Both the position numbers and the translations under genes were made by a program. From Marinomonas hwangdonensis (GTDB lineage: Bacteria > Pseudomonadota > Gammaproteobacteria > Pseudomonadales > Marinomonadaceae): a stretch of DNA of 64,000 nt. The stretch is taken from assembly GCF_003721245.1 (NCBI RefSeq), contig NZ_RIZG01000004.1:62001-126000 (forward strand), in the 5' to 3' direction. The notes beneath the pieces are model-generated. The model saw only the letters and a list, made by a program, of their open reading frames with translations. It ran no database searches and was not told the origin of the DNA. Below, in pieces: positions 58,376 through 64,000 of the stretch (within the stretch, counting starts at the first letter, position 1; each line of letters starts with the position of its first letter).

Positions 58376-58681
58376 ATGGCACTAATTACAAAAGACGGTG
58401 ATCAAACTGAAAACGCAGTGGGAGCACCTAAAATAGAGTTTCCATGTGATAACTATGTTATCAAAGTGGTGTCACTGGATGTTGACGGGATCCATTCTAC
58501 TATTACTGATTGTATGAAGGTTCACGCCCCTGAGATGGATGTGAACGCTGAAGGTACGAACCGCTCCAGTAAGGGGCGCTTCGTGAGTTTTAGCTTTCGC
58601 ATTCTGGCTCACAGCGAAGATCAGTTATCCGCATTACATGCGGATTTAATGGCGATTAAAGCGGTTAAGATGGTTTTATAA
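58376..58681 (+). CDS. ybeD: YbeD/DUF493 family protein
   Basis: Small alpha-beta protein of 101 residues related to E. coli YbeD (87 residues), an ACT-like fold of unknown role that is nearly always found between dacA and lipB. Conserved segments are IEFPCDNYVIKVV and GRFVSFSFRILAHS. I use the ATG giving MALITKDG; a GTG five codons upstream is possible. The stop codon abuts the lipB ATG. Confidence 0.9.
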   Translation: MALITKDGDQTENAVGAPKIEFPCDNYVIKVVSLDVDGIHSTITDCMKVHAPEMDVNAEGTNRSSKGRFVSFSFRILAHSEDQLSALHADLMAIKAVKMVL

Positions 58682-59326
58682 ATGACGTTAGAGCTAATTT
58701 GCCGTGATTTGGGAGTGATTGACTACTCTGATACATGGGAAAAAATGAAGAGTTTTACTCAAATACGCGGCAAAGACGATCCGGATGAAATCTGGTTACT
58801 TGAGCACCCGTCACTGTTTACTCAAGGTCAAGCAGGTAAACAAGAACATCTTTTGGCACCAGGTGACATCCCAGTGATTCAGGTTGATCGCGGCGGGCAG
58901 GTTACTTATCATGGACCTGGTCAATTAGTGGCTTATGTGATGGTTGATTTAAAGCGACTCAAGATAGGTGTTCGTGACCTAGTTACTGCGTTAGAAAATT
59001 CCGTAGTAGCGACATTAGAGCTAAATTCTATTGAGGCCTATGCTAAGCCCGATGCCCCTGGGGTGTACGTTGATGAGCAGAAAATTGCTTCCCTGGGTCT
59101 TCGTGTACGAAGAGGCTGTTCATTTCATGGCCTCGCGTTGAATGTGGATATGGATTTGTCTCCTTTTGATCGCATCAATCCTTGTGGCTATCAGGGACTT
59201 AAAATGGTGGACATGAAGCGTCTTAACCATTCGGTAGAAATGTTTTTGGTTAAAGAGCAGCTCGCTAATAAGCTGGCGGGCTATCTTGGATATTCTGCCC
59301 CAAGGATTCAGAAAGATTGGTGGTAA
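58682..59326 (+). CDS. lipB: Lipoyl(octanoyl) transferase
   Basis: Transfers octanoate from ACP to lipoyl domains. The 214 residues contain the [16 protein letters not shown] motif near 70-85, the catalytic lysine in [13 protein letters not shown] and the catalytic cysteine in [12 protein letters not shown] near 166-177. It is directly adjacent to ybeD. The usual next gene, lipA, is not present downstream; a terminator and speA follow instead. Confidence 0.95.
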   Translation: MTLELICRDLGVIDYSDTWEKMKSFTQIRGKDDPDEIWLLEHPSLFTQGQAGKQEHLLAPGDIPVIQVDRGGQVTYHGPGQLVAYVMVDLKRLKIGVRDLVTALENSVVATLELNSIEAYAKPDAPGVYVDEQKIASLGLRVRRGCSFHGLALNVDMDLSPFDRINPCGYQGLKMVDMKRLNHSVEMFLVKEQLANKLAGYLGYSAPRIQKDWW

Positions 59327-59375
59327 GAAAAAGAGTGATACTCGGTTTCACGTAATCGGTAACACAAATAATACT

Positions 59376-59414
59376 AAAGCGGAGCTAAGATGTCTTTTTA
59401 GCACCGTTTTTTTT
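59376..59414 (+). terminator. Terminator after lipB
   Basis: GCGG-A-GCTAA (59379-59388) pairs with TTAGC-A-CCGT (59398-59407), with one A-A mismatch and a 9-base loop, and runs into eight T. The TTTTTAGCA arm could also pair with TGCTAAAAA just downstream, an alternative fold. Confidence 0.75.
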
Positions 59415-59512
59415 GCTAAAAAATGCACGTGATGCAGTATTTGTATCATAGAGTGGTGCTTTTATTTCGATAACAGTACCCCTCTTTTTAGACACAAAAC
59501 TTTGGAGACACT

Positions 59513-61417
59513 ATGAAGCCTTGGTCAATTAAAGATTCCATGGAACTTTACAACGTAAGTCACTGGAGCAGCGGCTTTTTTTCTATTAACGACAAGGGCC
59601 GTGTTATTGCTTTGCCTGACCGAGAGAATAGCATCGATTTAACAGAGTTGTCGGCGGCTCTAAAACAACAGGGTATTCCTTATCCTTGCTTGGTTCGATT
59701 CCCAAACATTTTGCATTCGCGTATTGAAAAAATTACGAATTCTTTTCAGCAAGCAATAGAACACTATGAATATCAAGCGGAATACGCGATTGTTTATCCG
59801 ATTAAAGTTAACCAGCAGCGTCGTGTTGTGGAAGAAATTGCTGCCTGTGAGCTAGATAACCCGTCAAAAGTGGGTTTAGAGGCCGGCAGTAAGCCAGAGT
59901 TAATGGCTGTTCTTGCCATGCATAAAAATGCGGATGGCATCATTGTCTGTAACGGCTACAAAGATCGCGAGTTTATCCATCTAGCCTTAATGGCGGAAAA
60001 GATGGGTCATCAGGTATTCATTGTTGTCGAAAAAATGCACGAATTGGACTGGATTCTCGAAGAAGCAGATAAGATTGGCGTGCAACCACGAATTGGTATT
60101 CGTATTCGTTTAGCGTCAACATGTACCACGCACTGGGGTAACAGTGGGGGCGAAAAATCTAAGTTTGGTCTAACGACGTCTCAATTATTAAGAGCAATTG
60201 AGCGTCTGAAGGAATTGGATTTATTGCATTGCCTTGAATTGATTCATTTTCATTTAGGTTCGCAAATCACGCGTATTCGTGACATTCAAAAAAGTTTGAA
60301 AGAGTGCGCACGTTATTACGCTGAGTTGCATCAAATGGGCGTTAAGGTCAAATGGGTCGATGTAGGTGGTGGTCTGGGAGTGGATTACGAAGGTACCCGT
60401 TGCCAAAATGACTTTTCCGCAAACTACAGCATTGGCGAGTACGCTAACAACGTCGTTTTCGCGTTTCATAACGTCTGTGAGCAATACGAGTTACCGCATC
60501 CAAATCTGATTTCGGAATCTGGACGCGCCGTGACGGCGCACCATGCCATGATGATTGCTGACGTTTTTTCTCACGGTGCTGAACTGCTTCCCATTGAAGA
60601 GCCCAGTGAGAATAGCGAACTGGAATTGCAAAGGTTGTGGGCCTCTTATCAAAGTTTGAAAGGGGAAAACGATGAAGACAGCCGCTCATTGGTTGAGATA
60701 TATCATGACTTATTGGATGATTTTAACGACAGCCTAACATTGTATAATCATGGCCAATTGAACCTTTCTCAACGTGCTCAAGCGGAAAACTTGTTCTTAG
60801 GCGCATGTCGAAACCTTTTACCAAGATTGGACAATCGTAACCGTGGCCACCGCCCTGTTATTGATGAACTGAACGAAAGATTGGCCGAAAAATTGTTTGT
60901 CAATTTGTCCGTGTTTCAATCTATGCCTGATGCGTGGGGGATCGATCAGTTGTTCCCCGTTTTGCCGCTTCAAGGTTTGGAGCAAGCACCTTCTTTTCGA
61001 GGTAAGATTCAAGACGTTACCTGTGACTCTGATGGTTGTCTCTACAGTTACGTAGATGGACAAGGTATTGAGTCTTCTTTGCCTTTGCCACCGCCACCAC
61101 CGAAAGGCGAAGATTACTTGATGGGCTTCTTCTTAGTGGGTGCGTACCAAGAGACCTTGGGAGACTTGCATAATTTGTTTGGTGATACCTGCTCTGTTGA
61201 TGTCTATTTGACCGACGATGGTTTTAGAATCGATCATGTGTTGAAAGGCGACAGTGTGCAGGATGTGCTTAAGTACGTCAGTTACAACGAGCACGAATTG
61301 ATGAAACGTTATGAGAATAAAATTGCTGTAAGCCCATTGTCTCAACCTGAGCAAGAAGCCCTGTTGGCTACCTATAAAAAGGTCTTGGATGGAACAACGT
61401 ATCTGACGCAAGTTTAA
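59513..61417 (+). CDS. speA: Biosynthetic arginine decarboxylase
   Basis: PLP enzyme that makes agmatine from arginine, the first step of the arginine route to putrescine. The 634 residues are near the 658 of E. coli SpeA. The PLP lysine is Lys98 in YPIKVNQQ; the glycine-rich KWVDVGGGLGVDY lies near 281-293 and the active-site CDSDG segment near 503. A run of prolines (LPPPPPK) lies near 525. TGGAGA precedes the ATG. aguB follows after 60 bases. Confidence 0.96.
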   Translation: MKPWSIKDSMELYNVSHWSSGFFSINDKGRVIALPDRENSIDLTELSAALKQQGIPYPCLVRFPNILHSRIEKITNSFQQAIEHYEYQAEYAIVYPIKVNQQRRVVEEIAACELDNPSKVGLEAGSKPELMAVLAMHKNADGIIVCNGYKDREFIHLALMAEKMGHQVFIVVEKMHELDWILEEADKIGVQPRIGIRIRLASTCTTHWGNSGGEKSKFGLTTSQLLRAIERLKELDLLHCLELIHFHLGSQITRIRDIQKSLKECARYYAELHQMGVKVKWVDVGGGLGVDYEGTRCQNDFSANYSIGEYANNVVFAFHNVCEQYELPHPNLISESGRAVTAHHAMMIADVFSHGAELLPIEEPSENSELELQRLWASYQSLKGENDEDSRSLVEIYHDLLDDFNDSLTLYNHGQLNLSQRAQAENLFLGACRNLLPRLDNRNRGHRPVIDELNERLAEKLFVNLSVFQSMPDAWGIDQLFPVLPLQGLEQAPSFRGKIQDVTCDSDGCLYSYVDGQGIESSLPLPPPPPKGEDYLMGFFLVGAYQETLGDLHNLFGDTCSVDVYLTDDGFRIDHVLKGDSVQDVLKYVSYNEHELMKRYENKIAVSPLSQPEQEALLATYKKVLDGTTYLTQV

Positions 61418-61477
61418 TGCTGTTTTTTATCAAATGTTAATCGAGTGTTCAGTCGTTTTATTACTTTGGAGTGATAT

Positions 61478-62356
61478 ATGAGTACAGTAAAAGTCGCCTG
61501 TGTGCAGATGTCAGTTGGAACCGATTTCCAAGCAAACTTAGACAATGCCGTGGCTCAAGTGCGTGAGGCGGCTGCCCAGCAAGCCAATATTATCTTGTTG
61601 CAAGAATTGTTTATGGGGCCGTATTTTTGTATTGATCAGAAGCCAGCCTATTTTGATTGGGCGCAACCTGTCAATGATTGCTTAGCCATTCGTACCATGA
61701 GCGAGTTGGCGAAGGAGTTAGGTGTGGTTCTTCCTATCAGCTTCTTCGAACGTGATGGTAATGTGTTTTATAATTCGCTGGTGATGATTGATGCTGACGG
61801 CAGCGTTTTAGATTTATACCGTAAAACGCACATTCCAGACGGTCCAGGCTACCAAGAAAAATATTACTTTACCCCTGGCAACACTGGGTTAAAGGTATGG
61901 GATACCGCTTTTGGGCGTATTGGTTGTGGTATTTGCTGGGATCAGTGGTTTCCAGAGTTGGCGCGTGAGCTGGCTTTGAAAGGGGCAGAATTGATTTTCT
62001 ATCCTACGGCTATAGGTTCCGAGCCTGCTTACCCAGAATGGGATTCCAAAGATCACTGGCAGAGAACCATGCAAGGGCATTCTGCTGCGAATATGGTGCC
62101 AGTGATTGCAGCAAACCGTGTTGGTCGTGAAGAAGGCGAAAACAGCTTTATTCAGTTTTACGGTTCCTCATTTATGACGGATGAAATGGGCGCCATGAAA
62201 TGTGTGGCGGATCGCGACGAAAACACTATTTTATACTCAGAGTATGATTTAGAGGCTATTCGCAAGGCGCGTCGTTCTTTTGGTTTGTTCCGAGATCGCC
62301 GTCCTGATCAGTATCACGCTATTACTTCTGGTGCGGGCAGCACATGGGAAAAGTGA
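61478..62356 (+). CDS. aguB: N-carbamoylputrescine amidase
   Basis: Nitrilase-superfamily hydrolase that turns N-carbamoylputrescine into putrescine, CO2 and ammonia. The 292 residues have the catalytic triad Glu43 (LLQELFMGPYFC), Lys116 (RKTHIPDGPG) and Cys153 (GCGICWDQWFPE). It is downstream of speA. The intermediate enzyme, agmatine deiminase (aguA), is not in the window but must exist for the route to work. Confidence 0.95.
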   Translation: MSTVKVACVQMSVGTDFQANLDNAVAQVREAAAQQANIILLQELFMGPYFCIDQKPAYFDWAQPVNDCLAIRTMSELAKELGVVLPISFFERDGNVFYNSLVMIDADGSVLDLYRKTHIPDGPGYQEKYYFTPGNTGLKVWDTAFGRIGCGICWDQWFPELARELALKGAELIFYPTAIGSEPAYPEWDSKDHWQRTMQGHSAANMVPVIAANRVGREEGENSFIQFYGSSFMTDEMGAMKCVADRDENTILYSEYDLEAIRKARRSFGLFRDRRPDQYHAITSGAGSTWEK

Positions 62357-62393
62357 TGATGGCTTTTTCATTGGCTTAGTCCATGTTTAAAAG

Positions 62394-62425
62394 AAAAAAA
62401 TGCCCGCTTAATGCGGGCATAATTT
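62394..62425. terminator. Bidirectional terminator between aguB and a small minus-strand gene
   Basis: Stem ATGCCCGC/GCGGGCAT around a short TTAAT loop, with seven A on the left (a T tract for the minus strand) and a weaker T-rich stretch on the right for aguB. Its better T tract serves the minus strand, just past the stop of the 29-codon gene. Confidence 0.85.
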
Positions 62426-62515
62426 TTATTCCACTGTGATTGGTAGAAGGGGAGAATACCAATCAACTAGAACAACTTTGCTTAATTTTTCCAGCTTAAC
62501 GTTTTCCCTTTTCAC
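62426..62515 (-). CDS. Putative 29-residue small protein with its own terminator
   Basis: Not a family I recognise. A GTG-initiated frame of 29 codons encodes a peptide with a basic/acidic amphipathic N-terminal half (KRENVKLEKLSK) and a hydrophobic aromatic C-terminal half (VVLVDWYSPLLPITVE). An ideal ribosome binding site, AAGGAGG, lies six bases upstream, and the intrinsic terminator at 62394-62425 starts directly after the stop with its seven-T tract in the right direction. It cannot be a leader peptide for a downstream gene on that strand, because only the antisense of aguB follows. It might be a small protein or a processed peptide. No radical SAM or transporter gene is adjacent. Confidence 0.55.
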   Translation of the reverse strand: MKRENVKLEKLSKVVLVDWYSPLLPITVE

Positions 62516-62601
62516 GTTGATCCTCCTTAATTGTAGTCACAGACCAACGAATCTGCCGAGATTATCAAATACAGAGGTTGCTGACGTGCTATCGAGAGCC
62601 T

Positions 62602-63498
62602 ATGACACTATTTAGTCCAGATCCTGACACACCGTGCTTTGCTGTTATTCTGACCAGCCAACGTCAAATCAATGACATCCACTATCGCCTTGTCTCAGAG
62701 AAAATGCTGGAGCTTGCGTCAGATCAGCCTGGCTATCTTGGCTCCCAATACAGTCTTGGAGAGGTTGATCATTTAGTGACTTACTGGCGAACGCTGGCTG
62801 AAGCGGAAGCTTGGCGCACATTAGACACAATGTGTCATCTTTTATCTATTGGTGAGAAGCTCTGGTACGAACAGTACACTCTATCGTCGTTTGAGCTACT
62901 AAAGTGTGAGGTTTTTTCACCGCTACCCAATGGGGCTGACACAGTTTATTCGTCACGTTTTCCTCGGCTACAGTCAAAAAGAGGGGTACTTAAAATTCTT
63001 GATATGAACCAAGCTGGGCTTTTATACGATTACGTGAATCAGGAAAAAGCGTTTCTTGCACCTTGGGAACCAAAAAGAAGCGATGCGTATTTTTCCTTAG
63101 AAACGTGTCGTTTGCGTATCAAGGCCATGCAGAGAGAGTTTTTAGAAGATACGGGCATTACCTTATGTTTCTTATCTGAGAATGAGGACAAGATGCTTGC
63201 TTACAGTCATTATTCTAATCTGCAGCGTGGTGTTTTTCAGTCCTGTAATCTCGGTTACAGTCTACGAGAAAGCGAACAAGGTAAGGGGATAATGAATGAA
63301 ACCCTAAAATTGGGTATCCAATATCTTCATGAAACCATGCAGATTGATCGAATTCAGGCGGCATACATGCCTAGAAATGCAAAAAGTGCTGAGGTGTTAA
63401 GAAAATTGGGGTTTAAAAAAGAAGGGCTAGCGAAACGATATTTGAATATTAATGGCACCTGGGAAGACCATGTGCTGACCGCCTTGGTTTTACGCTAA
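62602..63498 (+). CDS. Fusion of an antibiotic-biosynthesis-monooxygenase-like domain and a GNAT acetyltransferase
   Basis: A protein of 298 residues with two domains. Residues about 10-105 match the dimeric alpha-beta barrel ABM pattern (AVILTSQRQI, MLELASDQPGYLGSQY, YWRTLAEAEAWR, WYEQYTL). Residues about 125-298 form a RimJ/RimL-like GNAT acetyltransferase with the acetyl-CoA loop SEQGKGIMNE and the terminal NAKSAEVLRKLGFKKEG. The start ATG follows GAGAG; an in-frame TTG eight codons upstream is less likely. Substrates are unknown. It is divergent from the 29-codon gene. Confidence 0.8.
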   Translation: MTLFSPDPDTPCFAVILTSQRQINDIHYRLVSEKMLELASDQPGYLGSQYSLGEVDHLVTYWRTLAEAEAWRTLDTMCHLLSIGEKLWYEQYTLSSFELLKCEVFSPLPNGADTVYSSRFPRLQSKRGVLKILDMNQAGLLYDYVNQEKAFLAPWEPKRSDAYFSLETCRLRIKAMQREFLEDTGITLCFLSENEDKMLAYSHYSNLQRGVFQSCNLGYSLRESEQGKGIMNETLKLGIQYLHETMQIDRIQAAYMPRNAKSAEVLRKLGFKKEGLAKRYLNINGTWEDHVLTALVLR

Positions 63499-63558
63499 AA
63501 ACTCGTTTCAATGATTAGTATTCGATCAATTCTTCATTGTGAGCAGCAAAGCGGGTTA

Positions 63559-64000
63559 TTAATGAGACGCTCTTTTCAATAGAAGAACGCGTCCGTTGTT
63601 CGGTTTGGATGTGATAATAGAAAAAAGGACAATGCTTTCATTGGTGGGATTGATCATGGCTCTAGGTTCTTTTTGTGGGATAACTTTGCCAGAGGTCGGA
63701 CAAACTTCGGCCGTTTTTTTATCTTTTGTAATCAGGGCGTGGCCTTTTAATGGCAATATGTACTGAGTAGACGATTTTTCATAGTAAAGCGTTTCCTTGT
63801 AGTGCGGTGGATATAGCTCCAATGAAATTTGTCCTGTTTTACCTTGCCACAAAGGCCATACTTGAATGCGGTTTCTTCCAACCAAAGACGCCACGTTACC
63901 AGAAGACACTTTTTTGAAGTCATCGCTTGAGTCGATGGCATGGTTTGGATTTAAACGCACAATACAAAGCTCAACGGCTGGGCTTAATAAGGTGACTTTG
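63559..64000 (-). CDS. Protein of unknown function, possibly cupin-like (5' end cut by the window)
   Basis: The frame is open to the right edge (upstream residues read KVTLLSPAVELCIVRLNPNH), so the GTG at 63960 is unlikely to be the true start and the gene continues outside. The visible ~146 residues are beta-rich; ISLELYPPHYKETLYYEK and QYILPLKGHALI are suggestive of a small cupin barrel, but no metal-binding histidine motif is clear. It is convergent with the ABM-GNAT gene. I cannot assign a function. Confidence 0.6.
   Translation of the reverse strand, partial: KVTLLSPAVELCIVRLNPNHAIDSSDDFKKVSSGNVASLVGRNRIQVWPLWQGKTGQISLELYPPHYKETLYYEKSSTQYILPLKGHALITKDKKTAEVCPTSGKVIPQKEPRAMINPTNESIVLFSIITSKPNNGRVLLLKRASH

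Overview
The window looks like a stretch of chromosome from a marine gammaproteobacterium. The best guess is an Oceanospirillales/Marinomonas-like organism. The reasons are a moderate GC content, a serC-pheA-tyrA/aroA-cmk-rpsA supraoperon next to gyrA of the pseudomonad type, FabV as enoyl reductase, an arginine decarboxylase/N-carbamoylputrescine route to putrescine, and two chemoreceptors. The genus is an inference from gene content and order; no rRNA or tRNA gene is present to test it. No insertion sequence, prophage, CRISPR array or defence island was seen, and the genes are densely packed and mostly core.

Left part (1-17 kb): the 3' end of a Cache-type chemoreceptor; a yigZ-rapA-rluA operon on the minus strand; rmuC; an extended cation diffusion facilitator; rdgC-tdk; a YbfE-like DNA-binding protein; the tail-specific protease prc; the aminopeptidase apeB; tolC; and a secreted DUF4139-like protein upstream of tolC. 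Middle left (17-38 kb): xni, gltX, a second chemoreceptor, a DUF3301 protein, a Fur-box-preceded AraC regulator plus flavodoxin pair, an AEC transporter with a DctB/DctD-like sigma54 two-component system, a BaeS/BaeR-like system, a YihG-like acyltransferase, a YebC/YeeN protein, two tiny cysteine-rich proteins, a glycosyltransferase, fabV, an unknown exported protein, yciK and ubiG.

Right part (38-64 kb): gyrA followed by the mixed-function supraoperon serC-pheA-tyrA/aroA-cmk-rpsA (serine, aromatic amino acids, CMP kinase, ribosomal S1). Next come trmO with a small partner, then proA-nadD-rsfS-rlmH-mrdA-rodA-mltB-rlpA-dacA-ybeD-lipB, which is the elongasome/lipoate cluster. It is followed by speA-aguB for putrescine synthesis, an ABM-GNAT fusion protein and a partial gene at the right edge.

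Most notable observations: (1) the EPSP synthase half of the TyrA-AroA fusion is full length and in frame but has lost most substrate-binding and catalytic residues, so it looks like a pseudoenzyme domain; (2) a 29-codon gene on the minus strand at 62426-62515 has an ideal ribosome binding site and its own terminator and matches no family I recognise; (3) Fur-type and inverted-repeat operators lie ahead of the AraC-flavodoxin pair; (4) an 18-bp inverted repeat lies in the tolC leader; (5) paired DnaA-box-like sites lie upstream of the cation efflux gene.
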